DNA of 48,407 nt from Oscillospiraceae bacterium. Lineage in GTDB: Bacteria; Bacillota; Clostridia; Oscillospirales; CAG-382. Each line of letters starts with the position of its first letter. Within the stretch, counting starts at the first letter, position 1. This document shows positions 15,875 to 24,504 of this stretch, piece by piece. Under the pieces are notes generated by a model, which was not told the origin of the DNA, did not search any database, and was given only the letters and a program-made list of their open reading frames with translations. The position numbers were made by a program, and so were the translations under genes. The DNA lies in the NCBI GenBank assembly GCA_015064955.1, contig SVRD01000014.1, positions 1 to 48,407 on the forward strand, written 5' to 3'.

Positions 15875-17005
15875 ATGGCAGATAAAAGAGATTGCTACGA
15901 AATACTCGGAATAAATAAATCAGCCACAGCCGACGAAATAAAGAAAGCATTTCGTAAAAAAGCCAAGGAATACCACCCCGACGCAAACCCCGGCAACAAG
16001 GAAGCCGAGGAAAAGTTCAAGGAGGTAAACGAGGCTTATTCGATACTTTCCGACAGCGAAAAGAAGGCGCGCTACGACCAATACGGCTATGCGGGTGTCG
16101 ACCCCTCCGCAGGCGGAGGCGGATTCGGCGGCGGATTTTCGGGCGCAGGCTTCGATATGGGCGATATTTTCGATATGTTCGGCGGTATGTTCGGCGGGGG
16201 AGGCTCTTACAGAAGCGCGAATTCCCCGATGCGCGGCGATGACGTCGGCGTAAGAGTCACTATCGACTTTTCGGAATCCATAACCGGCTGTAAGCGCGAC
16301 GTTTCGTTCACAAGAATCGAGCAATGCGCGGAATGCGGCGGAAGCGGCGCGGAAAAGGGCACGACCGCATCGACCTGTAAAAAGTGCGGCGGCAGAGGCA
16401 CGATAAACGTTCAAAGACGCACTATGCTCGGCGTTATGCAGTCGACAGTGGAATGCGACGAATGCGGAGGCAGAGGCAAAATAATCAACACCCCCTGCCG
16501 TGAATGCCGCGGAAACGGAACTGTAAGAAAGAACAAAACGCTCGAGGTGAATATCCCCGCAGGCATCGACAACGGTCAGAGAATCGCGCTCGGCGGTCAG
16601 GGTAATTGCGGTGCAAACGGCGGTCCGAGCGGTGATTTGCTCATTCAGGTCATCATTAAAAAGCACGAACTGTTCAAGCGCGAGGGATATAATATTTATT
16701 ATGACCTCCCCATCACCTTTGCAGATGCGGCACTCGGCGCGAAAATAACCATTCCCACTCCCGACGGAGTCGGCGAGCTTACAATTCCGGAGGGAACGCA
16801 AAGCGGCACGACCTTCTCGGTGCGCGGAAAGGGTGTTCCGAGACTCAATTCAAAATCGCGCGGAGACCTTTACGTTACGGTTATCGTCGAAACTCCCAAG
16901 AATCTCTCCAAAAAGCAAAAGGATATTCTGGAGGAATTCAGAAAAAACACAAGCGACAAAAACCACGCAAAAGGCAAAAGCTTTTTCGAAAAATTCAAGA
17001 AATAA
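15875..17005 (+). CDS. dnaJ: Chaperone protein DnaJ (Hsp40)
   Basis: 376 residues. The J domain (about 1-70) has the HPD triad in [11 protein letters not shown] Gly/Phe-rich linker (about 78-120) follows, then a zinc-binding region (about 145-225) with four CxxCxGxG-type motifs ([32 protein letters not shown]), and the C-terminal substrate-binding domains. It delivers clients to DnaK and stimulates its ATPase. Type I DnaJ of normal length. GAGGT precedes the ATG. It is the last gene of the heat-shock operon, closed by a strong terminator. Confidence 0.97.
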   Translation: MADKRDCYEILGINKSATADEIKKAFRKKAKEYHPDANPGNKEAEEKFKEVNEAYSILSDSEKKARYDQYGYAGVDPSAGGGGFGGGFSGAGFDMGDIFDMFGGMFGGGGSYRSANSPMRGDDVGVRVTIDFSESITGCKRDVSFTRIEQCAECGGSGAEKGTTASTCKKCGGRGTINVQRRTMLGVMQSTVECDECGGRGKIINTPCRECRGNGTVRKNKTLEVNIPAGIDNGQRIALGGQGNCGANGGPSGDLLIQVIIKKHELFKREGYNIYYDLPITFADAALGAKITIPTPDGVGELTIPEGTQSGTTFSVRGKGVPRLNSKSRGDLYVTVIVETPKNLSKKQKDILEEFRKNTSDKNHAKGKSFFEKFKK

Positions 17006-17011
17006 CCAAAA

Positions 17012-17046
17012 AATCTCCCGTACAACACGTACGGGAGATTATTTTT
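17012..17046 (+). terminator. Intrinsic terminator of the heat-shock operon
   Basis: AATCTCCCGTAC, loop AACAC, GTACGGGAGATT and then ATTTTTT. It overlaps the last codons of the convergent XRE gene. Confidence 0.92.
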
Positions 17047-17254
17047 TGTGCGGATATTGAGTTTTTACATCGGTGAGTCCGAGTATATAATCCACCGACA
17101 CATTATAAAACTTCGAAAGCGTTATAAGACATTCAATCGGAATTTGTCTCTGACCGTTTTCATATTGAGAATAGGTGTTTTGACGTATGTGCAGCATTCC
17201 AGCCACTTCGCTTTGAGTCATATCCGAATCCTCGCGCAAATCGCGTAATCTCAT
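17039..17254 (-). CDS. XRE-family transcriptional regulator (71 aa)
   Basis: A single helix-turn-helix domain filling the whole protein: MRLRDLREDSDMTQSEVAGM, then HIRQNTYSQYENGQRQIP with the recognition helix, and YNVSVDYILGL at the end of the domain. AGGAGG precedes the ATG. Divergent from a lipoprotein/membrane-protein pair, with the repeats and palindrome at 17274-17330 between them, it probably represses itself and that pair. Size and layout resemble small repressors of mobile or immunity cassettes, but no mobile gene is present, so this stays inference. Confidence 0.88.
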   Translation of the reverse strand: MRLRDLREDSDMTQSEVAGMLHIRQNTYSQYENGQRQIPIECLITLSKFYNVSVDYILGLTDVKTQYPHKK

Positions 17255-17273
17255 TCAAACACCTCCTTTTCTT

Positions 17274-17345
17274 ATTATATGTTATCTCATATTATATGTT
17301 ATCTCATATCGAGATATTGACAAATATCTCATTTTGTGATATTGT
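17274..17345. promoter_or_regulatory. Divergent promoter/operator region of the XRE cassette
   Basis: Two tandem copies of a 17-base unit, ATTATATGTTATCTCAT (17274-17290 and 17291-17307), are followed by a palindrome GAGATAT-N6-ATATCTC (17311-17330). The -35 TTGACA (17317-17322) of the plus-strand promoter sits inside the palindrome, 17 bp from TATTGT (17340-17345). On the minus strand each tandem unit carries a TATAAT box. The shared TATCTC half-sites look like repressor binding sites. Confidence 0.75.
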
Positions 17346-17380
17346 GGTCGTGTAATATATATTTATTCGGAGGAAATTGT

Positions 17381-17986
17381 ATGAAAAATTTTTTGTGTTT
17401 TATCTTATCTATCGCTTTCGTTTTTTGTTTTGCCGGTTGCGATTCACCGAAAGAAGATGTTAAACGCATCACGATCGATGAATTTAAGGGCAAATTGGAT
17501 GACTATATCGAAAACTTCAAAGTCGAAGATTCTGATTCCGGATTTGATTTTTCCTACTCAATTAGGGTTTTGGATGCATGGGAAAAGAAGACTATACTCG
17601 TTGAAGGAACTGCAAACGAAAATCGCGAAATCGAAACCGTCGTTATGAAATTAGTCGTAAAAAATAGTAAAGGTGTTGTTTCCGAACTGTCTTCGGACAC
17701 TATAGATTATGTAAAAAATGTAGATAAAGCGGATTGGTCAAATGATCTTGTAGATAATGGAAGTATTCGTGGTTATGAACTTTCGGGATATGCGTTTATC
17801 ACTCATACGATATTGTTAGAGTCAGTGTTGTTCGATACATTCAAAGAAGATTTGATAGTTGCAGACTTAATAATGTTATCTGAAACATTTTTCGAACACA
17901 GAACTTCCTCTATAACACAAAACCATTGGACTTGCAAAGTCAATTATGAGGATGTTCCGACTTTCATCGCAACATTTAAAGGATAA
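17381..17986 (+). CDS. Putative lipoprotein of unknown function
   Basis: 201 residues from the ATG at 17381, which has CGGAGGA upstream and gives a clean lipoprotein signal: a basic start, a hydrophobic core (FLCFILSIAFVFCF) and lipobox FAGC with Cys20. The mature part is mixed alpha/beta in character, without a motif I recognise. Codon use is AT-richer than in neighbouring operons, suggesting acquisition. It lies under the XRE operator and 15 bases before a membrane protein, so the two are probably co-expressed and may act together at the membrane. Confidence 0.8.
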   Translation: MKNFLCFILSIAFVFCFAGCDSPKEDVKRITIDEFKGKLDDYIENFKVEDSDSGFDFSYSIRVLDAWEKKTILVEGTANENREIETVVMKLVVKNSKGVVSELSSDTIDYVKNVDKADWSNDLVDNGSIRGYELSGYAFITHTILLESVLFDTFKEDLIVADLIMLSETFFEHRTSSITQNHWTCKVNYEDVPTFIATFKG

Positions 17987-18001
17987 TGGAGGATTCTCAC
18001 A

Positions 18002-18505
18002 ATGAACAAAAAGCTTTGCGTAACGGCTCTTATTTTATTATTGATTTTTGCCGTACTATTTTGTTCGCCCTGTATTTATTCAATTACAACCTATACAGAT
18101 ACAGGTTGGTCTGTTCTGTCTGACACAACCACAGAAAATGGTTTTTATGTGCCCGACCGATATATAATTTTTAACGTTGTGTTTTTTGCGTTAAGTGTAA
18201 TTGCTTTTTATTGTCACTATTTCGAAAAACAATTCAAATATTTAAGATTGATGACTTTTTCGCCAATCGCTGTTGCCGTAACTTTCCTTCTCGCAAACTA
18301 TAATCGATGCGAGGTCAACGGTTCGTACCACAGCACACTGTCATACTCTTTAGGAGAAATCGACATTTATTATAACTTGGCTTGGGGCGGATATTTGAAT
18401 GCGGCCATAATCCTAATTGTTTCATTAATTTCAATTTTAATTGTATCAAAGGGTTCTAACAACAGTTACAATCAAATATCTACCGTTCAAAACCCATCAA
18501 ATTAA
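18002..18505 (+). CDS. Putative four-helix membrane protein, unknown function
   Basis: 167 residues with four likely transmembrane segments, at about 6-26, 53-73, 80-98 and 128-150. An extracytoplasmic loop between the first two contains Tyr/Thr-rich sequence (YSITTYTDTGWSVLSDTT). The C-terminus is polar and Asn/Ser-rich. TGGAGGA precedes the ATG. It is the second gene of the XRE-controlled, AT-rich cassette and ends at a strong hairpin terminator. No family is recognised. Confidence 0.75.
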   Translation: MNKKLCVTALILLLIFAVLFCSPCIYSITTYTDTGWSVLSDTTTENGFYVPDRYIIFNVVFFALSVIAFYCHYFEKQFKYLRLMTFSPIAVAVTFLLANYNRCEVNGSYHSTLSYSLGEIDIYYNLAWGGYLNAAIILIVSLISILIVSKGSNNSYNQISTVQNPSN

Positions 18506-18527
18506 CACATATTGCAATTCAAAAAAG

Positions 18528-18575
18528 AAAGCATACTTCTCAAAGTCGTTGACTTTAAGAGGTATGCTTTTTATA
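18528..18575 (+). terminator. Intrinsic terminator of the XRE-controlled cassette
   Basis: An outer stem AAAGCATAC / GTATGCTTT with an inner stem AAAGTC-GTT-GACTTT, followed by TTTTTATAT. Confidence 0.88.
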
Positions 18576-18631
18576 TCTATAATATGCAACAGAAAAATCT
18601 TCTTATCAATGATATAAATAATGCTTTTCAC

Positions 18632-18660
18632 TTGCATTTTTAATATTAATGTGATATATT
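18632..18660 (+). promoter_or_regulatory. Candidate sigma-A promoter of the dTMP-kinase-like gene
   Basis: TTGCAT (18632-18637), 17 bp spacer, TATATT (18655-18660), about 80 bases ahead of the start codon. Confidence 0.6.
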
Positions 18661-18743
18661 AGTAAATTGGATAACGATAATAATGGGATTACTATGCCCT
18701 TTTTAAGGAGATGGCAGGTATCCGACAAAAGACGGAGAACGGT

Positions 18744-19433
18744 ATGAAAAAAAGACTTATTGCAATAGACGGCTTGGACGCATCGGGAAAGATGACCCAA
18801 ACCGAAATGCTGAAGGACAAGCTCGCTTCGCTTGGGCTTTCCTACCGTTATCTTTCGTTCCCTACCTACGATATCGACTACTCGGCGCACGTTAATATGT
18901 ATTTAAAGGGCAGATTCGGCGATGACCCCGAAATCGTAAACCCGTTTGCCGCCTCGAGCTTCTTCGGTGCAGACAGATACTGCTCGTTTATGCTCGATTG
19001 GAAGAAGGACTACGAAAACGGAAGTATTATTCTCGCGAACCGCTACACCTCGGCAAACGCGGTGCATCAGCTGAGCAAGCTCGATGAAAGCGAATACGAT
19101 TCGTTTTTAAGCTGGCTTATGGATTATGAATACGGTAAGCTCGGTATCCCGAAGCCCGACGCGGTGATATATCTCTGCGTACCGCCCGAGGTCTCGCAAA
19201 AAATGATACAGCACAGATGCGACGAGACCGGCGCAGAAAAGGATATACACGAAAACAACAAAAAGCATCTCGAAAGCTCCTACCGTGCCGCACTCTATTC
19301 GGCAGAAAAGCTCGGTTGGATAAAAATCGACTGTGCACGCGACGGCGAGCTCCGTCCGCGTGAGGATATACACAAGGAAATAACCGACAGACTCGCGGAG
19401 CTGATTCCCGAGCTGAGCGGAAAAGAAGCTTAA
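18744..19433 (+). CDS. Thymidylate kinase-like nucleoside monophosphate kinase
   Basis: 229 residues from ATG 18744 (GGAGAA upstream). The P-loop is IAIDGLDASGKMTQ at about residues 6-19, where typical dTMP kinases read GxDGAGKST/TQ; the Met in place of the P-loop Ser/Thr is unusual. FPTYDIDYS, ANRYTSANAVHQ (the DRY/NRY region) and the lid around MIQHRCDETGAEKDIHE follow. It would phosphorylate dTMP or a related nucleotide with ATP. A second, canonical tmk may exist elsewhere in the genome. An alternative start at 18711 is unlikely because the AAGGAG before it is almost adjacent. It is followed by a DJ-1-family gene. Confidence 0.85.
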   Translation: MKKRLIAIDGLDASGKMTQTEMLKDKLASLGLSYRYLSFPTYDIDYSAHVNMYLKGRFGDDPEIVNPFAASSFFGADRYCSFMLDWKKDYENGSIILANRYTSANAVHQLSKLDESEYDSFLSWLMDYEYGKLGIPKPDAVIYLCVPPEVSQKMIQHRCDETGAEKDIHENNKKHLESSYRAALYSAEKLGWIKIDCARDGELRPREDIHKEITDRLAELIPELSGKEA

Positions 19434-19450
19434 CAGGAAAGGTAAAAATA

Positions 19451-19999
19451 ATGGCAACAGTATTTATACTTCTCGCAAGAGGATTTGAGGAATGCGAAGC
19501 ACTTGTCCCCGCCGATCTTCTGAAGCGCGCGGGCGCAAACGTTATCCTCGTTGCTACCGAGGGCGGACTCGCCGTTCCCGGCGCACACGGTATCACCGTT
19601 ACCGCAGATATCACCATCGACGAAATACGCAAGGAGGATATGGACTGCGTGATACTTCCCGGCGGTCTTCCCGGCACGACAAATCTTGCAAAGAATCCGA
19701 GAGTGCTCGACCTGATCGAGTATGCGGCAAGCCGCGGCAACTATATTGCGGCGATCTGCGCCGCACCGTCGATACTCGGCAAAATGCGTTTGCTCGATGG
19801 CAGAAACGCGGCGGTTTACCCCGATTTTGCTCCCGATCTTGAATTTGCGAATATCACCGGCAAAAAGGTTGAGCACGACGATATCTTTATCACTGCCGAG
19901 GGTATGGGCGCAAGCTTTGAATTCGGCTTTAAGCTTATCGAGGTTATGTTCGGCGCACAGACGGCAACCGATATCCGCGCCGCAGTAAGACATATCTGA
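19451..19999 (+). CDS. DJ-1/PfpI family protein (YajL-like)
   Basis: 182 residues of the DJ-1/ThiJ class: VFILLARGFEECEALVPADLL at the start, a glutamate at about position 15, VILPGGLPGT at about 74-83, and the nucleophile elbow AAICAAPSIL with the reactive cysteine near residue 106. Members are described as protein-repair or deglycase-like enzymes, or chaperones reacting to oxidative and carbonyl stress; the exact activity is debated. AGGAAAGG precedes the ATG. It lies 17 bases after the kinase gene and is probably co-transcribed with it. Confidence 0.92.
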   Translation: MATVFILLARGFEECEALVPADLLKRAGANVILVATEGGLAVPGAHGITVTADITIDEIRKEDMDCVILPGGLPGTTNLAKNPRVLDLIEYAASRGNYIAAICAAPSILGKMRLLDGRNAAVYPDFAPDLEFANITGKKVEHDDIFITAEGMGASFEFGFKLIEVMFGAQTATDIRAAVRHI

Positions 20000-20031
20000 T
20001 CCGACTTTAAAAACGAAGGGTGGTGGCAATC

Positions 20032-20946
20032 TTGACCGACACAACTAAAGAAAAGCTCAAAAGTCCGCTTATTACGACACCGTTGCTGGTCATTTTTGTC
20101 ATCGCGGCAATGCAGGCATCGCGGCTCGCTATGAAAAATCTTTCGGAGGAGACCAACGTTTTCGTTGCGGTGGGCGTTATTCAGCTTATCGTGTTTGCGC
20201 TTCCCTGTATGGCTTATTATTTAATGAAGGGGCGCAAGCTCAACGAGCCGATGTATCTTATCCCCCGCGGCGGCACTCATATTTTGTTTTTGATCTTCGC
20301 GGCGCTGTTTTTCATCTGCGGAATGCTTATGATAAAGTTCTTCTACTTTGTCAACGGCGGCTCGGTCGCATCGCTTGTTAATTTCTACGAGGATTTTTCG
20401 GGCACGACCGAGGGCGCGGGACATCTTGAAATAATACTTTCGCTTATAATAATCCCCGCATTTTGTGAAGAATTCTTCTTCCGCGGCATAATATTCAGTG
20501 AATACCGCCGCTACGGCACGGCAAACGCCGTAATAATGTCGGCTTTATGCTTTGCGATGCTGCATTTTTCAATCGAAAACATGGCGATATATCTTTTCAC
20601 GGGGTTACTGCTCGGGTTTGTCACCGCGATGACAAGGTCGATAATTCCCTCTATCGCGCTGCATTTATTGAGCAACACGTTAAGCATTTATGCGAGTGAC
20701 GCATTTTTACGTGTGACCGTTGTGAAAAACGGTGCGTTCTTCATCGGATTTGTGTTGACTTTATTGACCTGTATTTCGTTTATTCTTTTGCTTTCTCGCG
20801 TGGAAAGTATATGTCTGAACTACGCGGAACGCCCGCCGGTCGACGCCATACCCAACAAAAGCATCAAGCATACCGCAAAGGTTTTTCTTTCCCCGACGTT
20901 TTTATTCTTGTTGCTCGCATTTATCTGTTTTTCGATATTTATGTAA
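20032..20946 (+). CDS. CPBP family intramembrane metalloprotease
   Basis: About 304 residues, with multiple transmembrane helices. The CPBP (Abi/Rce1-like) motifs are visible: the EExxxR-type motif in FCEEFFFRGIIFSEYRR, MLHFS with its His, and SIALHLLSNT with His and Asn. Such proteases cleave within or near the membrane; some mature peptides or give bacteriocin immunity, but most have no known substrate. I prefer TTG 20032, because GGGTGGTGG lies upstream at workable spacing; GTG 20020 is a longer option with its binding site too close. It is followed by mltG. Confidence 0.88.
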   Translation: MTDTTKEKLKSPLITTPLLVIFVIAAMQASRLAMKNLSEETNVFVAVGVIQLIVFALPCMAYYLMKGRKLNEPMYLIPRGGTHILFLIFAALFFICGMLMIKFFYFVNGGSVASLVNFYEDFSGTTEGAGHLEIILSLIIIPAFCEEFFFRGIIFSEYRRYGTANAVIMSALCFAMLHFSIENMAIYLFTGLLLGFVTAMTRSIIPSIALHLLSNTLSIYASDAFLRVTVVKNGAFFIGFVLTLLTCISFILLLSRVESICLNYAERPPVDAIPNKSIKHTAKVFLSPTFLFLLLAFICFSIFM

Positions 20947-20982
20947 CACACGCACACAAATCACTTTTAAGGAGGTATTGCT

Positions 20983-22590
20983 ATGGCAGAAAACAACGAA
21001 CGCAGCCGCGCAGACGACCTTTTTGAAATACTGAACGAATTTAACGACGACAACGATAATAAAAAAACCGAGCCTGCTGCGGCAGATGTTCCGAAGGAGG
21101 AATCCTCGCTTCCGCCCAGCCACGTCGACGAGATTCTTGAAATTCTTTCCCAAGGGAGAGAACCCGATGAAAGCCAAGATACAGCCGACGAAGCCGATTC
21201 GGACGGTGATATCCCTATTTCGATATTCAGCCATCTTTCCGAAGAAGGAGAAAGCTCGGCAAGCACTTCAGCGGCACAGAGCGAAAGCTCGCCCCATTTC
21301 AGCAGTCATTTTTCCGAGGACGACAGTATTCCCGAGGAAGAACCGATAGCCGAAGAGGAAGCAGAAAGCCAAGATGCCGAGGAAAACGGCGACGAGGACG
21401 ACGAGGGCAAGGTCGGAATCGTCAAAAAGATTTTCCGCACGTTGAGCGTAATTCCCAAAGCGGTAGTATACGTTGCTTTGGTTTTGATAGTCTCGGCTTA
21501 TCTTTCTTATTATATCATCACGATCGCCAACGACGTATTTGCTTTTGTTTCCGACAACCGCGAAGTCACTATAACCATCGAAGAAGATGCAACTCACGAT
21601 TCGGTCGCGGATATTTTGAAGGAAAACGGTGTGATCGAATACGGCTGGGTATATGAGATATATATGAATTACCGCAGCGACGGCGACAGCTCGAACGAAT
21701 ATATCCCCGGTGAATACACGCTCAATACAAACTACAACTATTCCCAGATAATAACTATTCTCACAGCGAACAACGTAAAGCGCGAGATCGTGCGCGTCAC
21801 CATTCCCGAGGGGTTCACTATCGACCAGACGATCGACCTTTTGGTAGAAAAGGGCGTCGGTACGCGCGAGGGCTATATCGAAGCTATCAACAATTATCCT
21901 TACAAATGGGAATTTGTTAAGCTTTTGGAGGAAAAGGGATATTCCGAGCACAGAAAATACCGTCTCGAAGGCTATCTCTACCCCGATACCTATGATTTTT
22001 ATACCACCGAAAGCGAAGTATACGTTGTAAATAAGATGCTGAACGCATTCAACGACAAGTTCTGGAAGGATTTCACCCGCAAGAATATGAAGGGCGAAAG
22101 CTATCAGGCGATGATGCTCGATAATTACGGTATGGACTTCGACGATATCGTTATCCTTGCATCTATGGTACAGAGCGAGGGCGGCACGGTAGACGATTTT
22201 TATGCTATTTCTTACGTGTTCCACAACCGTCTGTCCCATCCCTCAAGCTTCCCCAAGCTCGAAAGCGACGCAACTATTCAGTATGCACTCCCCGAAAGAA
22301 TCAACGATTCGACCCAGCTCGACCCCAACTACGAAACACCTTATAATACCTATCTCTACGACGGTCTGCCTCCCGGAGCGATAAGCAGTCCCGGCCTTGA
22401 TGCACTCAGTGCGGCGATGTTCCCGGTTGCACCCCAGACAGACAGCGGCAGAGATATCGACGCATATTTCTTCGTTTCAAACGATGCGGGCAAGACCTAC
22501 TACGCATCGAGCAAGAGCGGACACGAAAATAACGTTGCTCAGGCAAAGAAGGACAACGAAGCGATAAAGAACGGAAATTATGAAGGATAA
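20983..22590 (+). CDS. mltG: Endolytic murein transglycosylase MltG
   Basis: 535 residues. A long acidic cytosolic N-terminus (about 1-150, rich in Glu, Asp, Ser and Ala) precedes one transmembrane helix at about 158-182 (VVYVALVLIVSAYLSYYII). The extracytoplasmic YceG domain includes LysM-like and catalytic parts, with Glu399 in SMVQSEGG matching the catalytic Glu of the family, and LPPGAISSPGLDA near the end. MltG cuts nascent glycan strands and limits their length during elongation. Its stop overlaps the U32 peptidase start, the same neighbourhood as yrrL and yrrN/yrrO in B. subtilis. The acidic N-terminal region is much longer than in E. coli MltG. AAGGAGG precedes the ATG. Confidence 0.93.
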   Translation: MAENNERSRADDLFEILNEFNDDNDNKKTEPAAADVPKEESSLPPSHVDEILEILSQGREPDESQDTADEADSDGDIPISIFSHLSEEGESSASTSAAQSESSPHFSSHFSEDDSIPEEEPIAEEEAESQDAEENGDEDDEGKVGIVKKIFRTLSVIPKAVVYVALVLIVSAYLSYYIITIANDVFAFVSDNREVTITIEEDATHDSVADILKENGVIEYGWVYEIYMNYRSDGDSSNEYIPGEYTLNTNYNYSQIITILTANNVKREIVRVTIPEGFTIDQTIDLLVEKGVGTREGYIEAINNYPYKWEFVKLLEEKGYSEHRKYRLEGYLYPDTYDFYTTESEVYVVNKMLNAFNDKFWKDFTRKNMKGESYQAMMLDNYGMDFDDIVILASMVQSEGGTVDDFYAISYVFHNRLSHPSSFPKLESDATIQYALPERINDSTQLDPNYETPYNTYLYDGLPPGAISSPGLDALSAAMFPVAPQTDSGRDIDAYFFVSNDAGKTYYASSKSGHENNVAQAKKDNEAIKNGNYEG

Positions 22591-23797
22591 CAAAAAACGC
22601 CCCGAGCTTTTATCCCCTGCGGGAAATCTCGAAAAATTGAAATATGCGGTAAACTACGGCGCGGACGCGGTATATTGCGCGCTCGACCGTTTCGGAATGC
22701 GTGCCTCGGCGGGCAATCTTTCTCCCGAGCAGCTGAGCGATGGTATTGCTTATGCACATTCAAGAAACGCAAAGGTCTACGTCACCGCAAACACTATGCC
22801 GCGCGACAGCGAGCTTGATTCTCTTTACGAATACGCAAAGCTTCTGCGCGAAATAAAGCCCGATGCTTATATTGTGAGCGACCCCGGCGTTATGGATATT
22901 ATAAAAGAGGTTATCCCCGATGCCGAGCTTCATCTTTCAACCCAGGCGTCGACGGTAAACTCCGCGGCGATAAAATTCTGGAGCAGATACGGAGTAAAGC
23001 GTGTCGTTCTCGCAAGAGAGCTTTCGCTCGAGGAGATAAAGACGATCCGTGCAAATATCCCCGACGAAATCGAGCTTGAATGCTTTATCCACGGCGCAAT
23101 GTGTATTTCATATTCGGGCAGATGCCTGATGTCGAACTATTACACCGGCAGAAACGCAAACGGCGGCGCTTGTGCACAGCCTTGCAGATGGAAATATTAT
23201 CTGCGTGAGGAAAAGCACGGTGAGACTGCTGTTGCCGAGCAATACGAGGACGGCACTTACGTCTTTTCATCACGCGATATGCGAATGATCGAGCATATCG
23301 GCGACCTTGTCGATGCCGGCATTGATTCGCTGAAGATCGAGGGCAGAATGAAGAGCGCTTATTACACCGCGGCTATCACAAACGCCTACAAAATGGCGAT
23401 AGACGGCTATTTCAAGGGCTTACCGTTTGACGAGCGCTGTCTGCGCGAGACCGAAAGCGTCAGCCACCGCGAATACGGCACGGGATATTTCTATTCCTCG
23501 CCGTCAACCGACGCAAACACGGTTATCCGCAACGAATATATTGCCGACCGTCCGTTTTTGGCGACAGTCACCGAATTTGACAGCGAACGAAAATTGGCGA
23601 AATGCTTCCAGCGCAACAAAATGTCTGTCGGCGAGAGTGCAAATCTGCTTTCTCCCGGAAGCTTCGGCAAAGATTTTATCATCGGCAAGCTTTACGACAC
23701 CGAAATGAACGAGATTCCCTCCACTCCCCACGCGGGAATGGAATTCTACCTCGAGATAGACAGCGCCGAAAAGGGCGATATTATCAGAGGAGCATAA
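22580..23797 (+). CDS. trhP: U32 family peptidase, probable tRNA uridine hydroxylation protein
   Basis: 405 residues of the U32 family: RPELLSPAGNLEKLKYAVNY at the start, the U32 signature ECFIHGAMCISYSGRC at about 172-187, and Cys-rich GGACAQPCRW just after it, fitting an iron-sulfur site. Family members TrhP/YrrN/YrrO make 5-hydroxyuridine at tRNA position 34 from prephenate (known in E. coli and B. subtilis). The call to this subgroup rests on the signature and the mltG neighbourhood; other U32 members modify 23S rRNA. The ATG lies within the last codons of mltG (11-base overlap). Confidence 0.85.
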   Translation: MKDNKKRPELLSPAGNLEKLKYAVNYGADAVYCALDRFGMRASAGNLSPEQLSDGIAYAHSRNAKVYVTANTMPRDSELDSLYEYAKLLREIKPDAYIVSDPGVMDIIKEVIPDAELHLSTQASTVNSAAIKFWSRYGVKRVVLARELSLEEIKTIRANIPDEIELECFIHGAMCISYSGRCLMSNYYTGRNANGGACAQPCRWKYYLREEKHGETAVAEQYEDGTYVFSSRDMRMIEHIGDLVDAGIDSLKIEGRMKSAYYTAAITNAYKMAIDGYFKGLPFDERCLRETESVSHREYGTGYFYSSPSTDANTVIRNEYIADRPFLATVTEFDSERKLAKCFQRNKMSVGESANLLSPGSFGKDFIIGKLYDTEMNEIPSTPHAGMEFYLEIDSAEKGDIIRGA

Positions 23798-23811
23798 AAA
23801 GGCAAAACTTT

Positions 23812-24471
23812 ATGAAACATCTTTATGAATTGGCGACCGAAAAGGTCACTGTAATATCCGGCCCTTACGGCTCGGGAAAAACCAATATTGCCGTTAATCT
23901 TGCTTTGGATATACGCAAGCAGGGCGAGATCTGCCGTATTGCCGATCTCGACACGGTAAACCCATATTTCCGCTCTGCCGACAACGAAAAAATGTTGTCT
24001 GAGCAGGGAGTGCAGACTTTGGTTCCGATGTTTGCAAACACAAACGTTGATATTCCCGCGCTCCCGCCGAATTACCGTCTTCTCTTCACAGGCGAGGGCA
24101 AATCGGTTGCAGACGTCGGCGGCGACGGCGACGGTGCGGCGGTGCTCGGATTTTCGCACGACGATTATATCGAAGCGGGATACAAAATGTATTTTGTATA
24201 CAACCGCTACCGCTATATTACAAGCGAGCCCGAGGGCGCGCTCGAGGTGCTCGAGGAGATAAAGCGGGCATCGGGGCTTGAATTCCACGGAATCATAAAC
24301 AATTCCAATTTGGGACTCGAAACCACCGAAAAAACCGTCAAGGACGCGATAAACCACGCCGAACGGCTGGCGGAATTGACAAATCTTCCCTTGCTGTTGA
24401 CCACAGCGCCCGATTGGGTGGATTTAGAAAACACAATCAAGATTACCGATATAACGAAAAAGTTATTTTGA
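23812..24471 (+). CDS. P-loop ATPase (MinD/ParA-like), linked to the oxidoreductase operon
   Basis: 219 residues from the ATG at 23812 (AAAGG upstream). The Walker A motif SGPYGSGKTNIAVNLAL lies near residues 16-32, followed by RIADLDTVNPYFRS, a Walker-A'-like region common to deviant-Walker ATPases. There is no [4Fe-4S] cysteine motif and no membrane anchor. The function is not known to me. It lies 14 bases after the U32 gene and directly ahead of the ferredoxin and 2-oxoacid:ferredoxin oxidoreductase genes, so a role in assembling or maturing that complex is possible, but this is inference only. Confidence 0.75.
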   Translation: MKHLYELATEKVTVISGPYGSGKTNIAVNLALDIRKQGEICRIADLDTVNPYFRSADNEKMLSEQGVQTLVPMFANTNVDIPALPPNYRLLFTGEGKSVADVGGDGDGAAVLGFSHDDYIEAGYKMYFVYNRYRYITSEPEGALEVLEEIKRASGLEFHGIINNSNLGLETTEKTVKDAINHAERLAELTNLPLLLTTAPDWVDLENTIKITDITKKLF

Positions 24472-24504
24472 TAATAAAAATCCAAAATTCAGAGGACAAA
24501 GATC

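Noticed and set aside
18684-18707. Seven-codon leader peptide (MGLLCPF) before the kinase gene
   Set aside because: Too short, no amino-acid bias related to the downstream gene and no attenuator stem.
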